Shown here piece after piece: positions 36,012-44,373 of a DNA stretch of 64,000 nt. Source of the DNA: Pseudomonas abietaniphila (lineage in GTDB: Bacteria; Pseudomonadota; Gammaproteobacteria; Pseudomonadales; Pseudomonadaceae); NCBI RefSeq assembly GCF_900100795.1, contig NZ_FNCO01000002.1, forward strand, positions 558,001-622,000, in the 5' to 3' direction. Below the pieces are notes generated by a model that saw only the letters and a list, made by a program, of their open reading frames with translations, did not search any database and was not told where the DNA came from. The position numbers and the translations under genes were made by a program. Position 1 is the first letter of the stretch, and each line of letters begins with the position of its first letter.

Positions 36012-37169
36012 ATGAGCACACTTCCTTGTTACTTCGATTACGCAGCCACTACTCCTGTCGATGACCGCGTCATCCAGGCAATGGTGGCGTGTCTGGGCCG
36101 TGAGGGCACTTTTGGCAATCCGGCTTCCAACTCCCATGCCTACGGCAATCAGGCCCGCCAGGCGGTAGAACTTGCGCGGCGTCAGGTCGGCGAACTGGTC
36201 GGCACTGATGCCGATTCGCTGATCTGGACCTCAGGCGCAACCGAGTCCAACAACCTGGCCATCAAAGGCATCGCCTTCGGTGCCAAGGGTCCACGTCGGC
36301 ATCTGATCACCAGCCGCATCGAACACAAGGCCGTGGTCGACACCGTGCGCCAACTCGAACAGGCCGGTTACCCCGTGACCTGGCTTGAACCCGACAGTCA
36401 AGGCTTGATCCAGCCGGAGGCTGTGCGCCAGGCGCTGCGCGAAGACACACTGCTGGTCTCCCTGATGCTGGTCAATAACGAGTTGGGCACTGTCACGGAC
36501 ATCGCGACCATCGGCCAGCTTGTCCGCGATCAAGGTGCCCTCTTCCATGTCGATGCTGCGCAAGGCGCTGGCAAACTCGCCATTGTTCTGAATGCTTTGC
36601 CTGTCGACCTGATGTCATTTTCCGCGCATAAGACGTATGGCCCCAAAGGCATCGGTGCGCTGTATGTCGGTGAGCGAGCGCGTCCGTTGCTGGAAGCGCA
36701 AATGCACGGGGGTGGTCATGAGCAAGGCTTCCGCTCGGGCACCCTGGCAACTCACCAGATCGTCGGCATGGGCGCTGCCTTTGCCCTCGCCAGCGCCGAG
36801 ATGGCCGAAGAACTGCAACGGATCAGCACACTGTCGGCCCAGTTACGCGATGGATTGCTGGCCCTGCCGGGCGTCAGCCTCAATGGCGATCCGCAACAGC
36901 GCGTCCCACACACTTTGAATATCTGCGTCGACAGCCCGGGCTTTACCGCCATGAGCCTGTCCAGCGAGTTAGCGGTGTCATCGACATCGGCCTGCAACTC
37001 GGCCAGCAGCGGCGCTTCCCACGTGTTGCTCGCCATGGGGCTGAGCCAAGCCCGGGCCGGCAGCAGCTTGCGCTTGAGCCTGGGACGCTACACCCAGGCA
37101 GCGGACGTAGAGAAAGCCATTGCGGTCATTGCCGGCCGGTTGAGCGCTCCGTCAGCAACATTCTGGTAG
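36012..37169 (+). CDS. IscS/NifS-like cysteine desulfurase family protein
   Basis: A 385-residue class V PLP enzyme. The PLP lysine lies in SFSAHKTYGPKGIG, and a Cys is kept in the active loop (SSTSACNSASSGASHVLLAMG, against SGSACTS in IscS), so desulfurase activity is plausible. It is not in an isc or suf operon and stands alone with a divergent Lrp-type gene, suggesting a role in cysteine catabolism or a special sulfur transfer. A loss-prone C-terminal tail typical of IscS (scaffold-binding) is absent. The stop is 11 bases before the first palindrome of the SatD cassette. Confidence 0.85.
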   Translation: MSTLPCYFDYAATTPVDDRVIQAMVACLGREGTFGNPASNSHAYGNQARQAVELARRQVGELVGTDADSLIWTSGATESNNLAIKGIAFGAKGPRRHLITSRIEHKAVVDTVRQLEQAGYPVTWLEPDSQGLIQPEAVRQALREDTLLVSLMLVNNELGTVTDIATIGQLVRDQGALFHVDAAQGAGKLAIVLNALPVDLMSFSAHKTYGPKGIGALYVGERARPLLEAQMHGGGHEQGFRSGTLATHQIVGMGAAFALASAEMAEELQRISTLSAQLRDGLLALPGVSLNGDPQQRVPHTLNICVDSPGFTAMSLSSELAVSSTSACNSASSGASHVLLAMGLSQARAGSSLRLSLGRYTQAADVEKAIAVIAGRLSAPSATFW

Positions 37170-37180
37170 CCATCACGTCA

Positions 37181-37226
37181 GTAACCTCTGAAGGTTACAT
37201 TGAGGAAAGTAACCTTCAGAGGTTAC
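37181..37226. repeat. Downstream pair of 18-bp palindromes of the SatD cassette
   Basis: GTAACCTCTGAAGGTTAC at 37181-37198 and GTAACCTTCAGAGGTTAC at 37209-37226; the second is the exact reverse complement of the first. Start-to-start distance is 28 bp. The right copy overlaps the stop codon of the DUF3307 gene. The pair upstream of satD has the same half-sites and the same 28-bp spacing. Confidence 0.9.
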
Positions 37227-37942
37227 TTTCCTGACAGTTTCAGCACGGCCAGCCCAATCGCGATGCTGACGGTGAAGCTCACCAATGTCCCGAGCAAGAC
37301 GTATTCGCTGAGTGAGCGCTGCTCGGCGCTTTTGATGTCGTTGAAGCGCAGTATGCTTTTGGCGGTCAGCAGAAAGCCGATGCCTTCCCATTGCTGCAAC
37401 AGGACGAAGGTCAGAATCAATACTCGCTCCAGATAGCCAATCAGCGTGCCAGCCCTTTTCAGCGACCCTTCGCTGTTGACACTGGCAAGCCACGGCGTCA
37501 GCACGGCGCCAATCAACGCGGACGCCGGGCGTAAGACCAGCGCATAACCGAGAACGATCAGCAGGTTGTGTGTGCTGAACACGTCTTTGGTCAACTCACC
37601 GGCCCACCCCCAATAGCCTTCGGCACTGAGCCAGACCGCCGTGAGGGCGACCACTTGCAGGGCAAACCGCAAGACGAACGCAAATCCCGATTGCCACTTG
37701 CCGACCAGCCAGCGAACCACTCCCCAGCCGAGCGCAAAGGTTATGCCCGCCACAGCAGCAACAAGGGCCTGTCGGTCAAAGGCGTACAGCACGACGCCCA
37801 TCATGGTCCCTTGAGCGAAAGCCACTAACACGCCACGCACCCGCCCAGGGCCTGGCTTGCGCTCTTGCCATTGGGCATAGCCATAGTCCAGGAGCATGTT
37901 GAGCAGGATCAACACCAGCAGCACCAACGAGGTATCACGCAT
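37223..37942 (-). CDS. DUF3307 multi-TM membrane protein
   Basis: A 239-residue inner-membrane protein of the DUF3307 family with about seven TM helices. The C-terminal signature LIGYLERVLILTFVLL...GIGFLLTAKSILRF is typical of the family. The ATG at 37942 overlaps the end of the satD-like gene by eight bases; the long in-frame extension upstream is the satD region read in another frame. Function unknown. Tight coupling to a SatD-like protein is the recurring arrangement of this family, so the two should act together at the membrane. Confidence 0.85.
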   Translation of the reverse strand: MRDTSLVLLVLILLNMLLDYGYAQWQERKPGPGRVRGVLVAFAQGTMMGVVLYAFDRQALVAAVAGITFALGWGVVRWLVGKWQSGFAFVLRFALQVVALTAVWLSAEGYWGWAGELTKDVFSTHNLLIVLGYALVLRPASALIGAVLTPWLASVNSEGSLKRAGTLIGYLERVLILTFVLLQQWEGIGFLLTAKSILRFNDIKSAEQRSLSEYVLLGTLVSFTVSIAIGLAVLKLSGK

Positions 37943-38567
37943 CGGGCGACTCCTTGGCCTGCAACTCATTGATCCAGTCCCGCGTACACGCCAGATAGCG
38001 ATCAAGCAACTTGGCCTGACCACGCTGCAGCGCCTTGTTGATCGCGACCCGTGACTTGCCCAGGTTCTCGGCGATGGTTTGTTGATCACCCGTGCCCAGC
38101 AGGTGCGCGTAATAGGCCTGAGCCTCGACCACCGTCCATTTGTCCACCGTGGCGGCGACGAATTCGGTGACCAGTTCAGCCGCCCGAAGCAGGGAGGCGT
38201 CATGGCTGAAGACCGCCAGGGTGAGCTTTTTCATTCCGTCCAACCCCTGCCCAGACAAGACGAACGCCTCACCATAATGCTTGCCGGAGGCCGACGGGCC
38301 GAAACCTATAGCGATACGCGCGTCCCAGCGTTCCCCTTCCGGGCTGGCGGCAATCAGGCCCGCGCGTATCGCCAGCGCGCACTCGAATCCGTGGATCGCT
38401 TGTGCGGGCACGACTTGAAAGCCATCGCCCCGGTAAGTGTCAGTGTTCAATCCGTAACGAGCGCCGAGCGCCGTCAGCACACGCTGCAGCCCGTCCAGAT
38501 ACGCCTGGGTATCGGACACGGTCTGTGAGTGCATGAGGTCGCCGGTCAAGACAGCCTTGAGGGTCAT
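37935..38567 (-). CDS. SatD-family protein: cyclase-like N-terminal domain plus HTH
   Basis: A 210-residue cytoplasmic protein. The N-terminal 130 residues carry Asp10 in VLTGDLMHS and Asp48 in YRGDGFQV, then RIAIGFGP and YGEAFVLSGQGLDGMKK. This order resembles the metal aspartates and beta4-alpha region of class III nucleotide cyclases; that is my own reading, not a family assignment. Residues 155-190 (TIAENLGKSRVAINKALQRGQAKLL) form a helix-turn-helix, so it probably binds DNA, most simply the GTAACC palindromes. A -10-like TATAGT lies 17 bases from the nearest palindrome. It heads a two-gene operon. Confidence 0.82.
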   Translation of the reverse strand: MTLKAVLTGDLMHSQTVSDTQAYLDGLQRVLTALGARYGLNTDTYRGDGFQVVPAQAIHGFECALAIRAGLIAASPEGERWDARIAIGFGPSASGKHYGEAFVLSGQGLDGMKKLTLAVFSHDASLLRAAELVTEFVAATVDKWTVVEAQAYYAHLLGTGDQQTIAENLGKSRVAINKALQRGQAKLLDRYLACTRDWINELQAKESPDA

Positions 38568-38602
38568 GGGTACGTCCTGAATCCAGTGCAGGGGTGATGT
38601 TC

Positions 38603-38671
38603 ACTATAGGGCAAATACGCAAGATGTAACCTTAAAAGGTTACTTTCGAGAATGTAACCTCCTGAGGTTAC
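38603..38671 (-). promoter_or_regulatory. satD promoter with upstream palindrome pair
   Basis: GTAACCTTAAAAGGTTAC at 38626-38643 and GTAACCTCCTGAGGTTAC at 38654-38671 are 28 bp apart. On the minus strand a TATAGT -10 hexamer (38603-38608) is 17 bp downstream of the first palindrome, so the -35 position falls on its half-site GGTTAC. A protein bound here would block RNA polymerase or act as a -35 activator. Confidence 0.75.
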
Positions 38672-38795
38672 TTTTTGTCAGAAGAATGGTCCGCTTGGCA
38701 GTCATGTCTAACCTCGCACCCCAAGCACCGCGCGCTGGCTGTTCATGGCTCACCCGGTCTCTGGCACAATCGCCCCTCGCTTTTTCGAGACGAGC

Positions 38796-39947
38796 ATGAC
38801 CATGGACCTGAACAGCGTTCACCAACGCTTGCACACCGGCAGCAAGAAGTGGAGCCAGTACCCCGAAGACGTATTGCCGATGTGGGTGGCCGACATGGAC
38901 TTTCCGGTCGCTGAGCCGATCGTTCAGGCGCTGACCGCGCGCCTGCAACATCCGCTGCTGGGCTATTCGGTGGCGCAGGACACATTACGCCAAACGTTGG
39001 TGGCGCATCTGGCTCAGCACTACGCTTGGCAGGTCAAGCCTGAGGAACTGGTGTTCCTGCCCGGTGTAGAACCGGGCGTGAACATGGCGTTGAATGCCTT
39101 GGTGCCCGAAGGCAGCGGCGTGCTGGTGCAGACACCCAACTACGCGCCACTGCTGGATGCCCCGGGTCACTGGAACCTGTCACGCATCGACCTGCCCTTC
39201 CATGCCGACGCCGATGGCCAATACCCGACCGACATCGCCGCCTTACAGGGCGTCCTGCCCAAGGTTCGCGCCCTGCTGCTGAGCAATCCGCACAATCCAT
39301 TGGGCAAGGTCTTCGACGCGCAAGAGTTGCGCGCCATTGGCGATGCCTGCGTGCAGAACGATGTGCTGATCGTGTCCGACGAGATTCACGCCGACATCCT
39401 CTTCGATGGCCGTCAACACACGCCGATCGCGTCCCTGAGTCCGGCCATCGCCGACCGCACGGTGACACTGATGTCCGCCAGCAAGGCCTGGAACATTGCC
39501 GGCATGAAAACCGCGTTCGCCGTGATACAAAACCCCGATCTGCGGCTGCGCTTCAACGCCGGACGCCTGGGCCTGGTCGACAGCGTCAACGCGCTTGGCC
39601 TGGACGCCACCCAAGCGGCGTACAGCAAAGGCGCGCCATGGCTGACGCGGGTCATTGCCTACCTTCAGGACAACCGCGACTATCTGGCGAATGCAATCAA
39701 AACCCGATTTCCAGGGATTTCGATGAACCTGCCGCAGAGCACCTACCTGGCCTGGCTGGATTGCTCGGGACTGGATATCGAAAACCCTCAGCAGTTCTTC
39801 CTCAATGAAGCCAAAGTGGCGCTAAGCGCAGGCCATGAGTTCGGTGACGACTGCGGCCAGTTCGTACGGCTGAACTTCGGGTGCCCACGCTCGATGCTGG
39901 AAGAGGCACTGGCCCGTATGGAGCGCAGCCTTCAACGACGGGGTTGA
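38796..39947 (+). CDS. MalY/PatB-family PLP aminotransferase (cystathionine beta-lyase type)
   Basis: A 383-residue fold-type I enzyme. The family motif VLPMWVADMDFPVAEPIVQAL is near the N-terminus, and the PLP lysine is in SASKAWNIAGMK. MalY/PatB proteins cleave cystathionine to homocysteine and can act on other S-conjugates. The start at ATG 38796 follows GACGAG; a start six bases later is equally possible. It is convergent with a LysR gene and next to DcyD, adding to the sulfur theme. Confidence 0.87.
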   Translation: MTMDLNSVHQRLHTGSKKWSQYPEDVLPMWVADMDFPVAEPIVQALTARLQHPLLGYSVAQDTLRQTLVAHLAQHYAWQVKPEELVFLPGVEPGVNMALNALVPEGSGVLVQTPNYAPLLDAPGHWNLSRIDLPFHADADGQYPTDIAALQGVLPKVRALLLSNPHNPLGKVFDAQELRAIGDACVQNDVLIVSDEIHADILFDGRQHTPIASLSPAIADRTVTLMSASKAWNIAGMKTAFAVIQNPDLRLRFNAGRLGLVDSVNALGLDATQAAYSKGAPWLTRVIAYLQDNRDYLANAIKTRFPGISMNLPQSTYLAWLDCSGLDIENPQQFFLNEAKVALSAGHEFGDDCGQFVRLNFGCPRSMLEEALARMERSLQRRG

Positions 39948-40832
39948 TCAGACACCCAGCCGCTGGGTCGCGAAGTCGATGAAAGCCCGCAATTTCGGCA
40001 GCCGCGCGCGTTGCGGTGCATAGATCAGGTGGACCGGTTTTGGGGACGGCAGATAATCTCCGAGAACGGACACCAGTGCGCCACTGGCCAGGTCATCAGC
40101 GACCAGGAAGCGCGGCTGCATCAAGATCCCCGCCCCGGCCAGCGCGGCCAGACGCAATGCAGGGCCGTCGTTGCTTTTCATCACCCAGTGCTCTGGCCAG
40201 GGAATCTCTGTATTTCCCTCCTTGAGCGCCCAGTTGAAGCGCTGCGTCCAGCTCGAATGCACCAATAAACGGTGGTGCGCCAAATCGGCCGGTTTTTCCG
40301 GCGTGCCATTAAGCTGCAAATATTCAAGCGACGCGCAGATGAGCATTTCATAGGCCTGCAGCGGTTTGGCGACCAAATCCATTTCTTCCAGATGAGCGAT
40401 ACGAAACGCAGCGTCGAAGCCGTCCTGCAACAAATCCACGGAACTGTTGTTGAGGATCAGCTCCACCCGAATCTGCGGGTAAGCCACCAGAAAGGCAGCC
40501 ACCAGCGGTGCAACCATGCAGGAACCCAGCGTCATCGGCGCGGTGATGCGAAGCAGTCCATGGGGTGTCGATTGTAGTCCTTCCACGCTTTCACACGCCT
40601 GTCGCCACTGCTCGAGCACCTGACGCGCCTCGGCATAAAAAGCTCGCCCTGACTCTGTCATTTGCATGTGCCGCGTGGTCCGCTGAATCAACGGCGCCCC
40701 GAGGCTCTGCTCGAGCGCCTTGATGTATTTACCGACCATCACCGCCGAGATTTCCAGCGTTGTGGCGGCCGCAGTAAAACTCCCGCCGTCGATCACGGCA
40801 ACGTACACCTCAAGACTGCGAAGCCTGTCCAT
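39948..40832 (-). CDS. LysR-family transcriptional regulator
   Basis: A 294-residue LysR regulator starting MDRLRSLEVYVAVIDGGSFTAAATTLEISAVMVGKYIKALEQSLG. The effector domain is of the CrgA-like branch. It is divergent from the D-cysteine desulfhydrase gene across 99 bases and is its probable regulator. Confidence 0.87.
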   Translation of the reverse strand: MDRLRSLEVYVAVIDGGSFTAAATTLEISAVMVGKYIKALEQSLGAPLIQRTTRHMQMTESGRAFYAEARQVLEQWRQACESVEGLQSTPHGLLRITAPMTLGSCMVAPLVAAFLVAYPQIRVELILNNSSVDLLQDGFDAAFRIAHLEEMDLVAKPLQAYEMLICASLEYLQLNGTPEKPADLAHHRLLVHSSWTQRFNWALKEGNTEIPWPEHWVMKSNDGPALRLAALAGAGILMQPRFLVADDLASGALVSVLGDYLPSPKPVHLIYAPQRARLPKLRAFIDFATQRLGV

Positions 40833-40931
40833 TACAAACCCTGGGTTAGAAATCCACGAATGAAGCCTGCATTTATCACGTTTGACGCAAGCAATACAGT
40901 CAGGTTTTGGCACTTCACTTGAGGAACGTCG

Positions 40932-41966
40932 ATGCAAACATCACTGGAGCAGGCCCTGGCTGCATTCCCCCGAGTCGCGCTGCTGGATGAACCGACGCGT
41001 ATCCAGCGGGCCGAACGACTTGAAACAGCGCTTAAAAAGTACGCCAAAGGCGTCGGCATATACCTCAAACGTGACGATCACATGCCCGTCGGTGGTGGCG
41101 GCAACAAGTTGCGCAAGCTCGAGTTTCTGCTGGGCAGCGCTCAGCAAGATTGCATTGATACGGTGATTACCGTTGGTGGCGTGCAGTCCAACCACGCGCG
41201 CCTGACGGCGGCAGTCTGCGCACGTCTGGGCCTGAACTGCGAGTTGGTCCTGACCCGTGCGGTGCCAAAATCCGATACCGATTACGACCACAACGGCAAC
41301 GTCCTGCTCGACCATCTTTTTGGCGCCAGACTGGAGACCCATCCGGGCGGCACCGACAGTCTGGCGATTGCCCATGCCCGCGCCGGGCAATTGCGCCAGG
41401 CCGGGCGCAATGCACTGGTTATTCCCACAGGCGGCTCGACGCCACTCGGTGCGCTGGGGTACGCCCGCTGTGCCGCAGAAATTGCGCATCAGGAGCAGCA
41501 ACTGGGCATTCGCTTCAAACATGTGATCGTGCCCAATGGCAGCGCCGGCACCCACGCGGGCCTGGCCACAGGTTTTGCCGCCCTGCAGCGCGAGCCCGGC
41601 CTGGTGAAATCCTTTGCCGTATTGGTCGAACAGGCGGCCGCAATCGACAAGACGCGGCAGTTGATGCAGGCGACCGCTCAGTTATTGGGTACGCCAGAGG
41701 CAACACCGACCGAGGCACCTAATATCGACGGCAGTCAGCTGGGCAGCGGTTATGGCCTTCCAACCCAGGACATGCTCGACGCGGTTCGCCTGATGGCACG
41801 CAGCGAAGGCCTGTTATTGGACCCGGTGTACTCTGGCAAAGCCTTTGCCGGACTGATCAGCGACTTGCGGGCAGGCCGTTATCAGCCTGGCGACAACGTG
41901 CTGTTCGTCATGACCGGGGGGGCGGTGGGATTGTATGCGTATCGCGAAACGTTCCAGCCGAAGTGA
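40932..41966 (+). CDS. dcyD: D-cysteine desulfhydrase / ACC-deaminase family enzyme
   Basis: A 344-residue fold-type II PLP enzyme. The PLP lysine is in GGGGNKLRKLEFL, the loop VQSNHARLTAAV and the phosphate site NGSAGTHAGL are complete. In this family DcyD releases sulfide, ammonia and pyruvate from D-cysteine, while ACC deaminase opens aminocyclopropane-carboxylate. The length and the Asn-His context favour DcyD, but the sequence does not fully exclude ACC deaminase. It is probably induced through the divergent LysR regulator. Confidence 0.84.
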   Translation: MQTSLEQALAAFPRVALLDEPTRIQRAERLETALKKYAKGVGIYLKRDDHMPVGGGGNKLRKLEFLLGSAQQDCIDTVITVGGVQSNHARLTAAVCARLGLNCELVLTRAVPKSDTDYDHNGNVLLDHLFGARLETHPGGTDSLAIAHARAGQLRQAGRNALVIPTGGSTPLGALGYARCAAEIAHQEQQLGIRFKHVIVPNGSAGTHAGLATGFAALQREPGLVKSFAVLVEQAAAIDKTRQLMQATAQLLGTPEATPTEAPNIDGSQLGSGYGLPTQDMLDAVRLMARSEGLLLDPVYSGKAFAGLISDLRAGRYQPGDNVLFVMTGGAVGLYAYRETFQPK

Positions 41967-41972
41967 CCGGCC

Positions 41973-42009
41973 AAAAAGCACCAGACTCACCGGCCTGACG
42001 GCGTGATGC
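41973..42009 (-). terminator. Terminator of the folE2 operon
   Basis: On the minus strand GCATCA (42004-42009) pairs with TGGTGC (41978-41983) across a GC-rich loop, followed by TTTTT (41973-41977), 47 bases past the last gene. Confidence 0.55.
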
Positions 42010-42055
42010 TTTGCGTCGATCATCAGCACACGCTGCAGGGCCGCGTGCACCCGCA

Positions 42056-43279
42056 TCAGAAGTATTTCAACCAGTGGATATCCCGGCGCCGGGCCTTAAG
42101 CTCGGCGAACCAGCGCACGGCGGGAAACAACAGCACACTCAGCACCACGGCACAGGCCCAGACCGCAGCCATTGAATCGAAGCCATAGTAATTGCCATGC
42201 GACGCGCCCCAGATGGCCAGTGCAATGACGTACAGGCACTTGAGTACATACAAGTGCAACAGGTAGAAAAACATCGGTGCCGCACCGAAAATCGCCAGCG
42301 GCTTCAACCATCGCTGGCCGTTGCTGCGCTCCATCCACGCGAGCAGCAGCAGCCCCACGCCCAGCGTCAGGCTGATGAACAACAGAGACGGCGGGTATTT
42401 GGTGATGTTGAAGATGCTCATCACGGTCTGCGTTGTGGTTTCGCCGATCACCCAGCTGTGTTCGCCATAGCCGTTGAGGCTGCGTAACGCCAGAAACAGC
42501 GCAAGGATGCCAAATCCCCACGCCATCAGATTCAACTCACGCTTGTCCGGGTCACTGCCGCTGGCGAACCAGGGGCCGGCCGCGTACCCCACAGCAATGA
42601 CGCCAATCCACGGCAACACCGGGTAGGACGTGCGCAGGCGCAGACTGTCGAGCACCTCGACCCAGCCCCGGTCGTGCAGAATCGCCCACGGAATGTGCAG
42701 GCGTGAACCCGCCGCGAAATGCACATCGTCCAGCAGGTTGTGCCCGGCAATGATGACCAGTCCGACGGCTGCCAGCCATCCTCGGGGCAAGGCCACCAGC
42801 ACTGCGAGCGCCAGCATGCTCAGGCCGATGGCCCAGATGACCTGCAGATAGATCACCGCCGGCGGGAACTGAAAGGTCCAGGCAAAATTGACCAGCGTCA
42901 GCTCCAGTGCAATCAACACTAATCCGCGCTTGAACAGAAAACCGGCGACCTGACCTTTGCCCGCGTGCCGCTCGCCGTATAGATACGCGGAGAGACCGGT
43001 GAGGAACACAAACAAGGGTGCACAAAAATGCGCCAGGGTGCGGCTCAGAAACAGATCCAGCCCCGTGCTGGTGACATCCATGGGGTCCGACACCTGACGA
43101 TGCAGGAAAAACGTTTCGCGCACGTGGTCCAGCAACATGAACAGGATGATAAGGCCGCGCAATGCATCGATCGATTGCAAACGTGCCGGGCGCTGGAGCG
43201 CGCCGGGCGAACACGCGGTGTCGATGGCGGGCGCTGCGCCTCGTGCGTCGCGATTCAGTCCAGTGAACATCTCACTCAT
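42056..43279 (-). CDS. DUF1624 membrane acyltransferase-like protein
   Basis: A 407-residue polytopic membrane protein of the DUF1624/heparan-alpha-glucosaminide N-acetyltransferase-like family, with about ten TM helices. It opens after a short soluble start with [28 protein letters not shown], the family motif with the conserved Asp-Arg and His. The ATG at 43279 overlaps the stop of folE2 as ATGA, so translation is coupled. Coupling to a Zur-controlled gene suggests a role under zinc limitation, but the substrate is unknown. Confidence 0.82.
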   Translation of the reverse strand: MSEMFTGLNRDARGAAPAIDTACSPGALQRPARLQSIDALRGLIILFMLLDHVRETFFLHRQVSDPMDVTSTGLDLFLSRTLAHFCAPLFVFLTGLSAYLYGERHAGKGQVAGFLFKRGLVLIALELTLVNFAWTFQFPPAVIYLQVIWAIGLSMLALAVLVALPRGWLAAVGLVIIAGHNLLDDVHFAAGSRLHIPWAILHDRGWVEVLDSLRLRTSYPVLPWIGVIAVGYAAGPWFASGSDPDKRELNLMAWGFGILALFLALRSLNGYGEHSWVIGETTTQTVMSIFNITKYPPSLLFISLTLGVGLLLLAWMERSNGQRWLKPLAIFGAAPMFFYLLHLYVLKCLYVIALAIWGASHGNYYGFDSMAAVWACAVVLSVLLFPAVRWFAELKARRRDIHWLKYF

Positions 43280-44214
43280 GCCCAACGCCCTCCGCCCACC
43301 GTCCGCAACGGCACTGCCAAGTCGTTGGAGACCGACGCCACCGCGTCATGCGGGTGCAGGCTTTCCAAGTGCCTGACCGAAACACTGCTGACCGGGAAAC
43401 GCAACGAAAGCGATTGCTGGATCTTGCGCGCGGCGTCTTCGACGTACATCAGGTTTTGCCCGTTCAACCGGGCAAAGGCTTGCTCGTCGGCGCGTTTCAC
43501 AGCGGTCTGGACAGGCGTGCCCAAGGCGGCCTCCACTGCGTCGATGAGACTGAGCAGCCCCATTTGCTCGGCTTCCTGTTCGATCCGCACACGAACACTT
43601 GCGACGCTGCGCTGACTGTGAGGCGTCGCATGAGAGCCGTGTTGACGTAACCACTCAGCCACCTCAACGCTGTCGACCACACCCGCTGCGAACTGCGCCC
43701 TGAAGGCCTGTTCCAGCAGTTGGCGAGACAAGGCGGCAGAGCACGGGCAGGTTGACGAGTACGTGACGTCTGCGCAGACCTCCAGCATCAGATGGCCTTG
43801 CTGCCATTGCGCATCGATGACCACAGGGTATGACTTCCAGCCGCTCAGACCCGCTGTCACCAGCGCCGGTCGCTTGCTCAGTAATTCAAACGACAGGCGT
43901 AGCCTCGCCTGCGACGAATGACAATCGCCATGGCTGGCGACCATCAGCTCCAGCAGAGCGGCCAGGCTCGCCGGGCTGACCGCGTGATGCTCCGCGAAAC
44001 GGTCCAGCAACGTGTACAGCCGGGACATGTGGATGCCCTTGATCTGCGGCACGGGCAGGTTCACCTGCAGATCGGCGCGCGCGTGCACAGCGACATCAAC
44101 GCCAGGCTCGTCAAGCATCAGGGGAATGTCGATGCCCTGCATGCCGACCCAATCGAGTGGCAGCAACGCTTGGGATACTTCGGAGCAAGCAACGTCGGGA
44201 AGAAGACTGTTCAT
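43276..44214 (-). CDS. folE2: Zinc-independent GTP cyclohydrolase IB
   Basis: A 312-residue FolE2 (type IB) enzyme that makes dihydroneopterin triphosphate from GTP, the first step of folate synthesis. Unlike FolE it does not need zinc, so it replaces FolE when zinc is scarce. The metal/catalytic Cys is in [12 protein letters not shown], with HPHDAVA and SHGDCHSSQ motifs. The ATG at 44214 ([13 protein letters not shown]) fits the family; a longer open frame upstream would run into the Zur-type box. It heads a two-gene operon. Confidence 0.92.
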   Translation of the reverse strand: MNSLLPDVACSEVSQALLPLDWVGMQGIDIPLMLDEPGVDVAVHARADLQVNLPVPQIKGIHMSRLYTLLDRFAEHHAVSPASLAALLELMVASHGDCHSSQARLRLSFELLSKRPALVTAGLSGWKSYPVVIDAQWQQGHLMLEVCADVTYSSTCPCSAALSRQLLEQAFRAQFAAGVVDSVEVAEWLRQHGSHATPHSQRSVASVRVRIEQEAEQMGLLSLIDAVEAALGTPVQTAVKRADEQAFARLNGQNLMYVEDAARKIQQSLSLRFPVSSVSVRHLESLHPHDAVASVSNDLAVPLRTVGGGRWA

Positions 44215-44274
44215 ACTAAAGACGGATTCTCGGAGCGCAGGGGTCATTCGAGCGCCAGGCGCTCGTAACAGAGA

Positions 44275-44287
44275 GTTATAACATAAC
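44275..44287. promoter_or_regulatory. Zur operator
   Basis: GTTATAACATAAC (GTTAT-AAC-ATAAC dyad) matches the core of the gamma-proteobacterial Zur box and lies 61 bases before folE2, where Zur-Zn would repress the operon. The AT-rich flanks fit a promoter. Confidence 0.8.
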
Positions 44288-44373
44288 ATCTCATGGGAAT
44301 AATCTGGCAACGAAAATTCGTAAATAGAGCAATCGAGCGAGGCAGCCAACGCTGCCCCGCCCGGCTCTCCGAC

